From Alphaproteobacteria bacterium (lineage in GTDB: Bacteria > Pseudomonadota > Alphaproteobacteria > Rs-D84 > CACZYB01): 64,000 bases of DNA. Positions 8,003 through 17,441 of the stretch are shown here, in pieces. The stretch spans positions 1 through 64,000 of the forward strand of contig JAEDDP010000005.1 of the NCBI GenBank assembly GCA_016297965.1. Direction: 5' to 3'. Every line of letters starts with the position of its first letter. Within the stretch, counting starts at the first letter, position 1. A model generated the notes under the pieces. That model ran no database searches and was not told the origin of the DNA. It saw nothing but the letters and a program-made list of their open reading frames with translations. The translations under genes were made by a program, and so were the position numbers.

Positions 8003-8596
8003 ATGAGCGACAAACCACATTTAATTGTTGATTGTGATGGTGTTTTACTTGACCCAGTACTTGGTTTTGTGAAATGGACTCTTCTTAATTTTCCGGAATT
8101 TGATGTTGTTGGCGCATTGAAAAGTAAGTTTGGCTTTGTTGAAGGTTGCATCAAAAATTTTTGGGCGAGTGATTCATTTGCGACAATTCCAATTATAAAG
8201 GCATCAAAATATCCAATTGACTACCTTAAACATCATTACAAAATTGATGTGATAACAAGTTGCGGTGATGATAAGAAAATACGTGAAGCACGTATTAAAA
8301 ACCTTGAAAATCATTTCGGTAAAAATACATTTAACGAAATTTACACACTTCCATTTTCCAGTTCAAAAAAGGGGGTGTATTCATTGTATGATTCTGAAAC
8401 GACAAAGGTTATTGATGACGAACTTCCAAATATCGTTGATGCGAATGAATGTGATTTAAAGGGTTTTTGGATGAGTTATCATTCCATTTTCAAAAAGCTT
8501 GCCTATAACACCTATGACCATAATTTGGAAAAAAAGTACAAGACGGTAAACTGGAAAGCTTTACTTAATAAATTTATGTCCGAACATTCAAAATAA
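8003..8596 (+). CDS. HAD-superfamily hydrolase (5'-nucleotidase-like)
   Basis: A 197-residue predicted phosphatase. Haloacid-dehalogenase motif I is DCDGVLLD at residues 10-17, with the nucleophile and acid/base aspartates. The TS pair of motif II lies in VITSCG, and motif IV is VIDDELPN. The DCDGVLLD form recalls small 5'-nucleotidase-like HAD proteins, but the substrate is unknown. It follows dnaJ by 33 bases with AGGAT before the ATG, so it may share the transcript. It ends at a bidirectional terminator. Confidence 0.75.
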   Translation: MSDKPHLIVDCDGVLLDPVLGFVKWTLLNFPEFDVVGALKSKFGFVEGCIKNFWASDSFATIPIIKASKYPIDYLKHHYKIDVITSCGDDKKIREARIKNLENHFGKNTFNEIYTLPFSSSKKGVYSLYDSETTKVIDDELPNIVDANECDLKGFWMSYHSIFKKLAYNTYDHNLEKKYKTVNWKALLNKFMSEHSK

Positions 8597-8610
8597 TTAC
8601 AAAAAAATAA

Positions 8611-8635
8611 CCTCCCAATCGGGAGGCATTTTTTT
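8611..8635. terminator. Bidirectional terminator between convergent genes
   Basis: CCTCCC (8611-8616) and GGGAGG (8621-8626) around AATC, with T-runs on both sides (CATTTTTTT on plus; TTATTTTTTT on minus). It serves the HAD gene and the flavoprotein gene, whose stop codon lies inside it. Confidence 0.85.
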
Positions 8636-10028
8636 AATATCCGGTAAGTATTTGTTCAAATAACTGCCTTATTGTTGGAATAAAGGTTCCATTTTTATAA
8701 AACGGATCAGTTTTGAACCTGTACGCGATTTGTCCGGAAAACAAAAGATTGTTTTCAACATCGTCGGTATGTGCGATACCTTGTAATGCCCTTTGAATAC
8801 AAAAACTTCTTGGGTCTGGTTGTATTACACTGCCTTTTTGGCTCCAACCGGAAAACATACATGCGGACAAACATCCAACACAATTCTTCATATCCTGAAT
8901 AATGCTGTCATATTTATTTTTCAAAACGAAAAGTAGGGTATTTGATGGAGTTTTCATAATTGTATTGAAACCATCACGAATAAACTTTTCAAGTTTTGAT
9001 TTATCCTTTTCATTTATGTATACGGTCTTTTTTGTTGATGAAATTTCAACCGGAACATCAAACCCAGTTTCATAATTTTTTTCATCGGAAAATTCAACCT
9101 GTCTTTCAAGTTGTGCTTCCAAATCCTTCATCAAACCATTTTCCACCGCCGATGAATAAAGTCCCGTTGGTGAAAATCTTTGAAGTTTAACTTCACCCTT
9201 TTCAATATTAAGAAGGCGTTTTTTCACACTGTCGGCAAGCGGAGATTCTACGGTTACCATCGGACGTGTACCGAATTGAAAACCAACCGGTCCAATATCT
9301 TCGTTATTCATATAATCAATCCATTCAGAAAGCCACCATATACCGCCGGCAATGATTATTGGCACACTTTTAAGACCAACTTCATTCATAAACTTACGAA
9401 TTTCAAGTAATCTTTGCATTGGTTTTTCCGGTGCATTTGGATTATCACTGTTTGAAAGTCCATTATGTCCGCCGGCAATCCATGGGTCTTCGTAAATAAC
9501 GGCACCAATCCATTCCTTAAAACGATTATACGAACGTTTCCAAAGAAGTTGAAATGCACGAACCGAAGAAACTATTGGATTATAAAAGACCTTGTTTTCC
9601 GCACAAATATCGGCAAGCTTGAACGGCATACCCGCACCACAAGAAATTGCCTTAATCGTACCCTTTGCCTTTTCAAGGACACTTTTCAAAAGTTCCTGTG
9701 AACCACCTTGTTCCCAAAGAACATTCATAAAAACAAGACCGTTTCCCTTTGATTCTTCATATGCGATTTTCGCCTGATCAAGACATCCACGAACACCATA
9801 CTCAATAAGTTCCTGTTGCTTTTCCGCACGTGTTTTTCCCTTAAACACAGGTTTTTCATAATTGCCATTTTCATCATAAAAGTCAGGGTTCACACCAGAA
9901 AATGTTCCGGCACCACCACAACTTGCCCATTTTCCACTAGTAATTCCGGTTGAAACATTTATACCCTTACCCCCCTCAACCAATGGAAAAATTTCCTTTC
10001 CGGCAATTTTTATTGTTTTTAGATTCAT
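8634..10028 (-). CDS. Nitronate monooxygenase-like FMN protein with C-terminal cysteine cluster
   Basis: A 464-residue protein with a TIM-barrel pattern of the nitronate monooxygenase/FabK superfamily. It shows an early PLVEGGKGI glycine segment, a central AISCGAGMPFKL segment, VPIIIAGGIWW and GFQFGTRPMVT, the last two matching the FMN-phosphate-binding part of such proteins. The C-terminal third adds CVGCLSACMFSGW and a later DPRSFC, a four-cysteine pattern that could hold an Fe-S cluster and is not usual for nitronate monooxygenase. The function is therefore open; an oxidoreductase is the safest call. The start is the ATG at 10028 with GAGGG upstream; a further in-frame ATG at 10070 lacks a ribosome-binding site. 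Confidence 0.6.
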   Translation of the reverse strand: MNLKTIKIAGKEIFPLVEGGKGINVSTGITSGKWASCGGAGTFSGVNPDFYDENGNYEKPVFKGKTRAEKQQELIEYGVRGCLDQAKIAYEESKGNGLVFMNVLWEQGGSQELLKSVLEKAKGTIKAISCGAGMPFKLADICAENKVFYNPIVSSVRAFQLLWKRSYNRFKEWIGAVIYEDPWIAGGHNGLSNSDNPNAPEKPMQRLLEIRKFMNEVGLKSVPIIIAGGIWWLSEWIDYMNNEDIGPVGFQFGTRPMVTVESPLADSVKKRLLNIEKGEVKLQRFSPTGLYSSAVENGLMKDLEAQLERQVEFSDEKNYETGFDVPVEISSTKKTVYINEKDKSKLEKFIRDGFNTIMKTPSNTLLFVLKNKYDSIIQDMKNCVGCLSACMFSGWSQKGSVIQPDPRSFCIQRALQGIAHTDDVENNLLFSGQIAYRFKTDPFYKNGTFIPTIRQLFEQILTGY

Positions 10029-10118
10029 AATACCCTCTTTCACATTTTTACACCCCTCACATCCTAGCAAATAAAATAATATAAGTCAAAGGTTAATACA
10101 CCAAAAAAATTTGCTTAC

Positions 10119-10147
10119 TTGAAAATTTTTTATCTATTTTGTATCAT
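10119..10147 (+). promoter_or_regulatory. Promoter for the pyrophosphatase-like/HD/trmB unit
   Basis: TTGAAA (10119-10124), a 17-base spacer and TATCAT (10142-10147). The predicted start of transcription near 10154 is consistent with the TGGAG site at 10166-10170. Confidence 0.6.
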
Positions 10148-10176
10148 ATCTGGCGAAATAAAAAATGGAGTACGTA

Positions 10177-11646
10177 ATGCAATTTTTATTTAATGTATTT
10201 TTTGTTGATGATATAAGCGCGTTTATGGGAATTTCTTCTGCCTTTCTTTTCAGTATGTTTACCGTGCTTTTATCCATTTTGTTTTACAGAAGATTTAAGG
10301 ATAAAAAACTTTTCAAACAAATTGATAACTCCTTGGAATACAAGGTGTCTGAGGTGGTTAATACATTTTTTGCCTCGCTTATTTTATTTTCCCTTGCAAT
10401 CATAAAATATTGCTTTTTCCTTCGCCTTGATGATGTGCTTCTTTCCCTTTGGGTGTTGTTTGGTGTGATATTTGTAAATATCCTGTTTAAAATATTTTGT
10501 ATGTTCTTGCAAACAAAGGAAAGAGGTTTGGTTATAAAGAATTTGTTCCTACGAATTATTGATAACTTTGTGCTTATTTTCACAATAACGTTGTGTTCAT
10601 CAATCATTGCGTCCCAGATTCCAATAGTTGATATAACAAAATTTTTTGGATCCGAGGTTCAACGATTCGCTCTTATCAACCTTCCATTTTTGTTAATAAG
10701 TACGTTTATTGTTGTATCAACGGTAAATATTCCATTGCAATATATTCTTGCAAATACGGATTCGGAACTTCATACAAATATAAATGAGATATTAAAGGTT
10801 ATTGTTCCCCTTATATCAACACTTGCCATTACAATTTGTTATCCATTAAGTTATAATTTATTTATCGTTATTTCCATTGGCATACTTTCAAAATACATTG
10901 CGGAAAAAATTTCCACATATTTGAATAAGCGAAAGTTGTTGGGAAAAAACAATTCTGATGTTTTGGAATTTTTATCGCCGGTATCAAACATTTTGTTTTC
11001 AAGTATGATTGATATGGCAATACTTACTATACTTATATTTACCTGCCTTAACTATGCCGGATTTTATGGAATTACGGTTGCATCCCTTGGTTTAATAAGC
11101 TCTGTAATTTTAACATCAAACCTAAACATTTTTGATAAAAATTCAGAGGTGTATAAGTATATTGCAAAGACCATAAATAACATTGCCCTTTTTTACATCT
11201 TTTTTGAAACATTGGAATTTATATATAAAACACAAATGCATATAAACCTTTTTTCAAACAATGTTACGGTTGGTTTGTTTACAAGTACGGTTTTCATTTT
11301 GTTTAACATCCTTAAAATTACGAACCTTACAAAATATATAAATATGCAGGCAAGCCGTTTTTATATTGCGATTCGCTCAATTATCTACATAATTGTTTTT
11401 TGTGTATGTTTTTCATATCTTCTTCCATATATAAATTATGAAATCTTGGGTGCATTTGTTTGTGGCTTAATTTTGATTACCGCCCTTATTTCAATAATGT
11501 TAATAAATGGAATTGATGTTTATGAAACAAAGGATGGTAAACATATCATAAGTTCAATGTTAAGGAATTCCGTTCTTCCATTAACAAATCAGATAACAAC
11601 CATTTTAATAGTTATAACAGTTTTACTTCTTCCAATAATAAAATAA
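10177..11646 (+). CDS. Degenerate membrane pyrophosphatase (HppA)-like protein
   Basis: A very hydrophobic 489-residue protein with about 12 predicted membrane helices. From about 228 to 312 its spacing matches membrane-bound H+/Na+-pyrophosphatases: a helix ending SKYIAEKIST where HppA has ITEYYTS, then a helix followed by YAGFYGITVASLGLIS where HppA has AGLYGIAIAAVGMLS. The C-terminus (about 435-489) follows the HppA GALVGG/FMANSGGAWDNAKK region. The aspartate-rich pyrophosphate and Mg2+ motifs are not recognisable (N316-I-F-D-K-N replaces DAYGPISDN), and it is about 200 residues short. It is probably catalytically dead. The start at 10177 uses the TGGAG at 10166-10170, which overlaps an earlier in-frame ATG. 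HD and trmB genes follow closely. Confidence 0.5.
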   Translation: MQFLFNVFFVDDISAFMGISSAFLFSMFTVLLSILFYRRFKDKKLFKQIDNSLEYKVSEVVNTFFASLILFSLAIIKYCFFLRLDDVLLSLWVLFGVIFVNILFKIFCMFLQTKERGLVIKNLFLRIIDNFVLIFTITLCSSIIASQIPIVDITKFFGSEVQRFALINLPFLLISTFIVVSTVNIPLQYILANTDSELHTNINEILKVIVPLISTLAITICYPLSYNLFIVISIGILSKYIAEKISTYLNKRKLLGKNNSDVLEFLSPVSNILFSSMIDMAILTILIFTCLNYAGFYGITVASLGLISSVILTSNLNIFDKNSEVYKYIAKTINNIALFYIFFETLEFIYKTQMHINLFSNNVTVGLFTSTVFILFNILKITNLTKYINMQASRFYIAIRSIIYIIVFCVCFSYLLPYINYEILGAFVCGLILITALISIMLINGIDVYETKDGKHIISSMLRNSVLPLTNQITTILIVITVLLLPIIK

Positions 11647-11663
11647 AAAAAGGATTATAATAA

Positions 11664-12434
11664 ATGAATAAAATATATTTGGCGACAAAGCTTATTGGTG
11701 ATGCCTATGCAACACAAATTCAAAATCAAACAGAGGAAGTTCAGGCATGGTTAGTGCATAAACTTAAACACACATTTTGTGTTGCCCACGACATAATGGA
11801 TATACTTTTTAATGAAAGTGAGTTGTGGAATACATTGACCCCAAATGAACGGGAACTTGTTGAACTTTCGGCAATACTTCACGATTTGGGAAGATTTTAT
11901 CAACACCGTGATGGTCATAAACTTTCAAGTACGGAATTTGATCACGGGGTTGAGGCAGTAAAGCTTTTACGGGATAATCCGGATTTTAATAATCCAATGC
12001 TTCTTTTTGCCATAGAAGAACACAACCGTTTTAAAATCAGATATGATAATCCATACTATGTTGGACTTTCCGAACACGATAAATTTGTTGCCGACCAAAT
12101 GGCAAAACTTCTTCGTGATGCGGATAAGCTTGAAAATATAAAGGATTTCGTTTATCACGGTGTCCCAAAATTATATAAATTTCCAACAAAGGAACCATTA
12201 TCCGAAAAGGTTAAGGAAGCAATTACCAAAAACGAACAGGTTCTTCGTGCCAATATGAAAACATCAAGCGACCGAGTTGTTGATTTCCTTGCCTGGGTTT
12301 ATGATATAAACTTTAAAAGGACGAAGGATATAATTTTTGACCTTGGTTTCATTGAAAAGGGAATTGAGGAAGCCGGTGCCTCAGGTGCAACCGCCGAAGA
12401 TTGTGAATTATTAAGAAAATATTTAAGGTTTTAA
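11664..12434 (+). CDS. HD-domain phosphohydrolase
   Basis: A predicted metal-dependent phosphohydrolase of 256 residues. The HD signature is visible: a His in LKHTFCVAHD (about 30-40), ILHDLGRF (about 72-79) and a later conserved Asp in LRDADKLENI (about 152-161). The substrate may be a nucleotide or cyclic nucleotide, but cannot be inferred. It lies 17 bases after the pyrophosphatase-like gene, with AAAGGA before the ATG, and two bases before trmB. The three genes look like one transcript. Confidence 0.8.
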   Translation: MNKIYLATKLIGDAYATQIQNQTEEVQAWLVHKLKHTFCVAHDIMDILFNESELWNTLTPNERELVELSAILHDLGRFYQHRDGHKLSSTEFDHGVEAVKLLRDNPDFNNPMLLFAIEEHNRFKIRYDNPYYVGLSEHDKFVADQMAKLLRDADKLENIKDFVYHGVPKLYKFPTKEPLSEKVKEAITKNEQVLRANMKTSSDRVVDFLAWVYDINFKRTKDIIFDLGFIEKGIEEAGASGATAEDCELLRKYLRF

Positions 12435-12435
12435 A

Positions 12436-13128
12436 ATGACAGAGCAATATATTCAAAAAACTTTTTTTGGTCGTCGTAAGGGTAAGGGGATGAGTAAGGC
12501 AAAGGAAGATCTTATTGCCAATCGTATGCCCGATTTTGCAATAACCTTACCTCCAACCGGTGAAAAAATAGATTTTGCAAAGCTTTTTGATTTTACCCCA
12601 TCAAAATACATTTTTGAAATTGGATATGGTGATGGGGAACACCTTATCAATATGGCGATAAAAAATCCATCGATTGCCTTTATCGGTACCGAAGTTTTTG
12701 TAAATGGTAATGCCTCAATGCTTAAAAAAATAATTGAAAACAACCTTAAAAATGTGCGCATTTTTCCTGATGATGTTAATTTGTTGTTTCCATTTATTCC
12801 AAATGATGTTTTTGATACAATTTTTGTTTTATATCCCGACCCATGGCCAAAAAACCGGAACCAAGAACGCCGTATGATTAACAAAAATAATGTTTCCTTG
12901 TTTGCAAAGTTTTTGCATCATGGTGGAAATCTTTTTGTGGCAAGCGACCATCCAGTTTATATTCCATGGGTTTTGTTTACCATGCAAAACCAAGATATAT
13001 TTGAATGGACCGCGACAAAATCCGCCGATTTTACCAATCCTCCACAAAATTGGGAAACGACACGGTACGAACAAAAAGCAATTATTGAAAACCGAAAACC
13101 TATATACCTTAATTTTAGGAAAAAATAA
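12436..13128 (+). CDS. trmB: tRNA (guanine-N7)-methyltransferase
   Basis: Forms m7G at position 46 of the tRNA variable loop using S-adenosylmethionine. The 230-residue protein shows the N-terminal GRRKGKG segment, the SAM-binding FEIGYGDGEHL (about 60-70), IGTEVFVNG, and the hallmark YPDPWPKNRNQERRM block (about 133-147). Length and motifs are typical. It starts two bases after the HD gene. No clear hairpin terminator follows. Confidence 0.95.
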   Translation: MTEQYIQKTFFGRRKGKGMSKAKEDLIANRMPDFAITLPPTGEKIDFAKLFDFTPSKYIFEIGYGDGEHLINMAIKNPSIAFIGTEVFVNGNASMLKKIIENNLKNVRIFPDDVNLLFPFIPNDVFDTIFVLYPDPWPKNRNQERRMINKNNVSLFAKFLHHGGNLFVASDHPVYIPWVLFTMQNQDIFEWTATKSADFTNPPQNWETTRYEQKAIIENRKPIYLNFRKK

Positions 13129-13154
13129 TTTTTTATCTTTTTTAAAGAAAGTTA

Positions 13155-13184
13155 TTGAAAAACCAATAGCAAATAAGATATTAT
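13155..13184 (+). promoter_or_regulatory. Promoter for the OmpA-like lipoprotein gene
   Basis: TTGAAA (13155-13160), an 18-base spacer and TATTAT (13179-13184), 37 bases before the start codon. Confidence 0.55.
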
Positions 13185-13221
13185 ATATCTTAAAAGAAAC
13201 TATATAGTCAAAGGGATAAAA

Positions 13222-14202
13222 ATGAAATTCAATATGAAAAAAAATCTTTGTTTGCTAACTGCAACATTGTTATCTGTTTTTGGTTGTACAACATCCGATG
13301 ATATAAATTCTGAGATACCCGTATCATCCGATGATTTAATTGATCAAAACGTTGTTTACAAAAGTGAAACTGTAAAGGTTGAAGTTGAAGATAAAAAGTC
13401 CACCCAAAAAGCCGAACCTGTAAAACCGGTTGAACCTGCCGTTTCTGATGTAAAGGAAGAAGATCCTGCTGAATCTGTTGTTGCTAATGATAAAAAGGTT
13501 GAAGAAAAGGTTGATGAGAAAACTGAATCTTCGTCTGAACCTGTTGCAAATGCGGATATGGCAAAGGTTGCCGAACCTAAACCAATGGATGTTATTGTTC
13601 CACCACCTGCAACTGATGATGAAACAATTGATTTTGTTGAAACAAAGTATATTGAGGAAGAACCAACCGATGCTGAATTTGAACTTGCCGTATTACAGGC
13701 ACAACAACGTCGTGGCATAAGATCTTCTTCACAACGCATTGAAAAAAAGAAAGTTTTCGTTGGCGAAAAGAAACCTGCATCTGAAAAGGTCGCAAAACCA
13801 TTTGATAAAAAGCTTAATGTTTCCGAACTTGAACCATCAAGAAATATTGAATTTTTAAGTACCGTTATTTACCATTCAAATACAAAGGCGGATATTTCAT
13901 CCCGTGATTTAACCGCATTGAAAAATGTTGCATCATTTGCAAAACAAAAAAATGCAATCATTCGTGTTGTTGGTAATGCATCAAGCCGTTCAAAGGATAT
14001 GAAGGAAATTCAAAACAAAATTGCAAATTTTGATTTATCATTACTTCGTGCGCAAAGGGTTCGTGATGCCCTTATCAAATTCGGTGTTCCAGAAGATATG
14101 GTATTCATAAGTGCCGTTTCCGATACGGAAAAGGTTGCCGAAGAAAATATGCCTATCAATGAGGCTGTAAACAGAAGAACCGAAATTTATATAAAGTATT
14201 AA
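13222..14202 (+). CDS. OmpA-family lipoprotein
   Basis: A 326-residue outer-membrane or periplasmic protein. The signal sequence ends in a lipobox-like LSVFGC, giving a lipidated Cys near residue 22. A long Val/Glu/Lys/Pro-rich, probably disordered stretch (about 30-200) follows. The C-terminal region (about 205-326) has an OmpA-like peptidoglycan-binding pattern: an initial beta segment, RVVGNASSR near 255, LRAQRVRDALIKFGV, and closing NRRTEIYIKY. A peptidoglycan tether similar in plan to Pal is likely, but no tol genes are adjacent. It has its own promoter (13155-13184) and a strong terminator. Confidence 0.75.
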   Translation: MKFNMKKNLCLLTATLLSVFGCTTSDDINSEIPVSSDDLIDQNVVYKSETVKVEVEDKKSTQKAEPVKPVEPAVSDVKEEDPAESVVANDKKVEEKVDEKTESSSEPVANADMAKVAEPKPMDVIVPPPATDDETIDFVETKYIEEEPTDAEFELAVLQAQQRRGIRSSSQRIEKKKVFVGEKKPASEKVAKPFDKKLNVSELEPSRNIEFLSTVIYHSNTKADISSRDLTALKNVASFAKQKNAIIRVVGNASSRSKDMKEIQNKIANFDLSLLRAQRVRDALIKFGVPEDMVFISAVSDTEKVAEENMPINEAVNRRTEIYIKY

Positions 14203-14209
14203 GGTATAT

Positions 14210-14238
14210 AAGGTAGTTCTTTTGCAACTACCTTTTTT
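14210..14238 (+). terminator. Terminator after the OmpA-like lipoprotein gene
   Basis: A perfect nine-base stem, AAGGTAGTT (14210-14218) with AACTACCTT (14226-14234), running into TTTTTT. Confidence 0.9.
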
Positions 14239-14254
14239 AACGGAAGTTTAAAAA

Positions 14255-16057
14255 ATGATTGTTGATAATAACAATACTAAACAGGAATTTTTGGTTGATG
14301 AAAATTCATCCCTTAATAAATTTCGTTGGCGTTTGTTTAATCAGGATGAACGATTCGTAAATACCCTTTCCCAAAAATATGAAATTCCGGACATCATCGC
14401 AAAAATTATTTGTGCGCGAAATGTCCGACTTGATGATGTTGAAAATTATATAAATCCACAAATTCGCAACTTACTTCCCTCTCCATTTATTTTAAAGGAT
14501 ATGGATAAGGCCGTTGACCGTATCGTTTGTGCGATAAAGAAAAATGAAGCAATTGGAATTTTTGGTGATTACGATGTTGACGGTGCAACCGCCACGGCAA
14601 TACTGTACCGTTTCCTTTATGATATCGGAATGAAAAAAATCTTTACCCATATTCCGGATCGTCAAAATGAAGGCTATGGTTTAAATTCTTTGGGATTAAA
14701 GGAATTACAGGGAAAGGGTGCAAGCTTGATTGTATCCGTTGATTGTGGAATTACCGGATTTGATGCCGTTGATATGGCAAACCAAATGGATTTGGATATT
14801 GTTGTTGCCGACCATCATGAGGCGGAAACCGGCGTCCCAAATGCCGTTGCCGTTGTTGACCCAAAACGTGTTGATGATGATTCAAACCTTAACTACCTTG
14901 CGGCATGTGGTGTTGTATTCTTGCTAACGGTTGCCCTTAACAAAACCCTTCGCGAACAGGGATATTACAGGGAAAAGGGGATTGAAGAACCGGATTTATT
15001 TTCATACCTTGACCTTGTGGCACTTGGTACGGTATGTGATGTTGTGCCTCTTGTCGGGGCAAATCGCGCCTTTGTTGCCGTTGGTGTGAAGGTTATGGCA
15101 AAACGCCAAAATGTTGGGTTAAAGGCTTTGTGTGATATTTCCGGTGTAAAGTCCAGTCCGTCTGTTTATCACCTTGGCTATGTCCTTGGTCCAAGGATAA
15201 ATGCCGGTGGTCGTGTCGGAAATTCATCGGTAAGTGCGGACCTTCTTACTACACGAAATCCTATTACTGCGGACAATCTTGCAACAAAGCTTAACAATTT
15301 CAACATTGAACGAAAGGATATTGAGGCTGCCGTTTTGGCCGAAGCTTTTGAAAAGGTTTCAAGCGAAATAAAGCCCGATGATAATTTTGTGTTTATAAGC
15401 GGTCATAATTGGCATACCGGTGTTATCGGTATTATTGCCGGAAGAATAAAGGAAAGATATAATCTTCCAACTCTTGTTGCAACCATTGATGAAAACGGAA
15501 TTGCAAACGGAAGTGGACGAAGCATTCCGGAAATTGATTTGGGTACGGCAATTATTAAGGCAAAGGAGCTTGGCATTTTAAGTGAAGGTGGCGGTCATTC
15601 TATGGCTGCGGGATTTACTTTGTCAAAGGACAAGATTCCGGAATTTAAAAAATTCCTTCACGATTATATTGAAAAGTCCACAAAATCACAAAAAATTATT
15701 CCTGTACTTAACATTGATTCGGTTATTGATATAACGGGAATAAATAATGACCTTATAAAAAAATTATCCGTTCTTGAACCATTTGGTACCGCCAACGAAG
15801 AACCACGATTTGCAATATTGAATGCAAAATTGACGGGCAGTGATGCCCTTTCCGGTGGTCATATCAGATGTTATTTTTCATCCGACAATGGTAAAAGCAT
15901 TTCCGCCATTTGTTATAAGGCTATTGATACCGAAATGGGCGAAGCTCTTCTTTCCGGTGTTGGAAATCGTTTCCATTTGGCGGGAAAAATTCGTGCCAAT
16001 GAATGGAATGGAAAACGTTATATACAATTTATAATTGATGATGTCGCAAAGGAATAG
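14255..16057 (+). CDS. recJ: Single-stranded-DNA exonuclease RecJ
   Basis: A 5'-3' ssDNA exonuclease used in recombination and mismatch repair. The 600-residue protein has the DHH-family core: GDYDVDGATATAI (about 109-121), VSVDCGITG, VADHHEAE (about 185-192) and the downstream DHHA1 motif GGGHSMAAGF (about 448-457). Length is typical. The ATG at 14255 follows GGAAG. The murein hydrolase gene starts two bases after the stop codon, so the pair is probably co-transcribed. Confidence 0.95.
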   Translation: MIVDNNNTKQEFLVDENSSLNKFRWRLFNQDERFVNTLSQKYEIPDIIAKIICARNVRLDDVENYINPQIRNLLPSPFILKDMDKAVDRIVCAIKKNEAIGIFGDYDVDGATATAILYRFLYDIGMKKIFTHIPDRQNEGYGLNSLGLKELQGKGASLIVSVDCGITGFDAVDMANQMDLDIVVADHHEAETGVPNAVAVVDPKRVDDDSNLNYLAACGVVFLLTVALNKTLREQGYYREKGIEEPDLFSYLDLVALGTVCDVVPLVGANRAFVAVGVKVMAKRQNVGLKALCDISGVKSSPSVYHLGYVLGPRINAGGRVGNSSVSADLLTTRNPITADNLATKLNNFNIERKDIEAAVLAEAFEKVSSEIKPDDNFVFISGHNWHTGVIGIIAGRIKERYNLPTLVATIDENGIANGSGRSIPEIDLGTAIIKAKELGILSEGGGHSMAAGFTLSKDKIPEFKKFLHDYIEKSTKSQKIIPVLNIDSVIDITGINNDLIKKLSVLEPFGTANEEPRFAILNAKLTGSDALSGGHIRCYFSSDNGKSISAICYKAIDTEMGEALLSGVGNRFHLAGKIRANEWNGKRYIQFIIDDVAKE

Positions 16058-16059
16058 TA

Positions 16060-17379
16060 ATGAAACTTTTATTTATACTTTTTTGTTGTTTATTTTCAAT
16101 AAGCTCTTTCGCTCAAAATGCCCCTGTAATTCAGGAGTTAAAGGATGCACCAGAGGAAGTTGAAATCTATGATGATAAGGCATTTAAGGATTGGTTAAGG
16201 GATTTCAAAAAAAAGGCAAACAAAAAGTATAAAATAAGTCAAAAAACTTTGGATGAGGCTTTTAAGGGAGTAAAATATAACTATAATGTTATAAAGGCGG
16301 ACCGAAAACAGCCGGAATTTATGAAAACATTTTGGCGTTATTACGATACGGCACTTAAACCTGAACGTATTGCAAACGGTAAAATAATGCTTAAAAAATA
16401 CCGTACCCTCCTTAAAAATGTATCGGAACAATATGGTGTACCAAAGGAAATTTTGGTGGCTTTTTGGGGATTAGAAACATATTATGGCGCAATTATGGGA
16501 AATTATAATGTGATTGAGGCCCTTACTACATTATCCTATGATGAACGTCGTTCCGAATTTTTTACATCCGAACTTATAAAGGCACTTAAAATATTGGATG
16601 CCGGATATATGACTGTTCCACAAATGAAGGGGTCATGGGCCGGTGCATTTGGTAATTTCCAATTCCTTCCATCCACATTTGAACGATATGCAGTTGATGG
16701 AAACGGCGATGGCAAAAAAAATATTACCGGTGATATTGTTGATGCAATGCATTCCGCCGCAAACTATCTTTCAAAAATGGGATGGGATAACAAAATCGGT
16801 TGGGGCGCACCAGTCAAAATTGAAAAATCAAATAAAAAGGCTTGGTCCTATGTTAACTCCAATGATTGGGAATCTGAAAGTGTATTTCGTTCATTGGGTG
16901 TAAAAACACTTGATGGAAAGTTGGTTAAAAACAGTGATAATATGGCAAGCCTTGTTGCACCACAGGGTGTGGAAGGTCCAACGTTCATTGTTTACAACAA
17001 TTTTAAATACATAATGAATTGGAATGCATCAACAAATTATGCCCTATCCGTTGGAATGTTGTCCGATGCAATTGTTTCGGATTCTATCCCATTATTTGAA
17101 CGTCCGGAAAATTGGGACAAGGCACCATTGATGACAACCAATCAGGTTAAAAAGATTCAGGAAAAATTGGCATCCCTTGAACTTTACGATGCAAAGATTA
17201 CCGGTCTTTATGGTAAAAAAACTATGCAGGCAATAAAAAAGTATCAAAAAATGCTTCTTGATGGAGATGAGAAAGTTTCACCAACTGGAAAAGAAATAAC
17301 AACATATAAATCTGGAAATCCGGTAATTCCTGATGGTTATCCTTCATTTGATTTATACGAACAAATGTTTGGAAAATAA
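16060..17379 (+). CDS. Lytic murein transglycosylase (MltB-like) with peptidoglycan-binding domain
   Basis: A 439-residue exported enzyme that cleaves glycan strands to 1,6-anhydromuropeptides. The signal peptide ends near SSFAQ (residues 15-19). The SLT_2/MltB domain follows, with catalytic E139 in WGLETYYGAIMGN, then SWAGAFGNFQFLPSTF and the Ca2+-loop-like DGNGDGKKNI. A PG_binding_1 domain occupies about 365-425. There is no lipobox, so it is probably soluble in the periplasm rather than a lipoprotein like E. coli MltB. It lies directly behind recJ. Confidence 0.9.
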   Translation: MKLLFILFCCLFSISSFAQNAPVIQELKDAPEEVEIYDDKAFKDWLRDFKKKANKKYKISQKTLDEAFKGVKYNYNVIKADRKQPEFMKTFWRYYDTALKPERIANGKIMLKKYRTLLKNVSEQYGVPKEILVAFWGLETYYGAIMGNYNVIEALTTLSYDERRSEFFTSELIKALKILDAGYMTVPQMKGSWAGAFGNFQFLPSTFERYAVDGNGDGKKNITGDIVDAMHSAANYLSKMGWDNKIGWGAPVKIEKSNKKAWSYVNSNDWESESVFRSLGVKTLDGKLVKNSDNMASLVAPQGVEGPTFIVYNNFKYIMNWNASTNYALSVGMLSDAIVSDSIPLFERPENWDKAPLMTTNQVKKIQEKLASLELYDAKITGLYGKKTMQAIKKYQKMLLDGDEKVSPTGKEITTYKSGNPVIPDGYPSFDLYEQMFGK

Positions 17380-17441
17380 ACCCTAGTTTTTTTATAAAAA
17401 TTTTGGTAAAATAAGCTCCATAAAATAAAGGAAAATTATTT

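Noticed and set aside
10029..10070. Longer N-terminus (MLGCEGC...) for the flavoprotein
   Set aside because: No ribosome-binding site precedes the ATG at 10070, while GAGGG stands properly before 10028, where family similarity begins.
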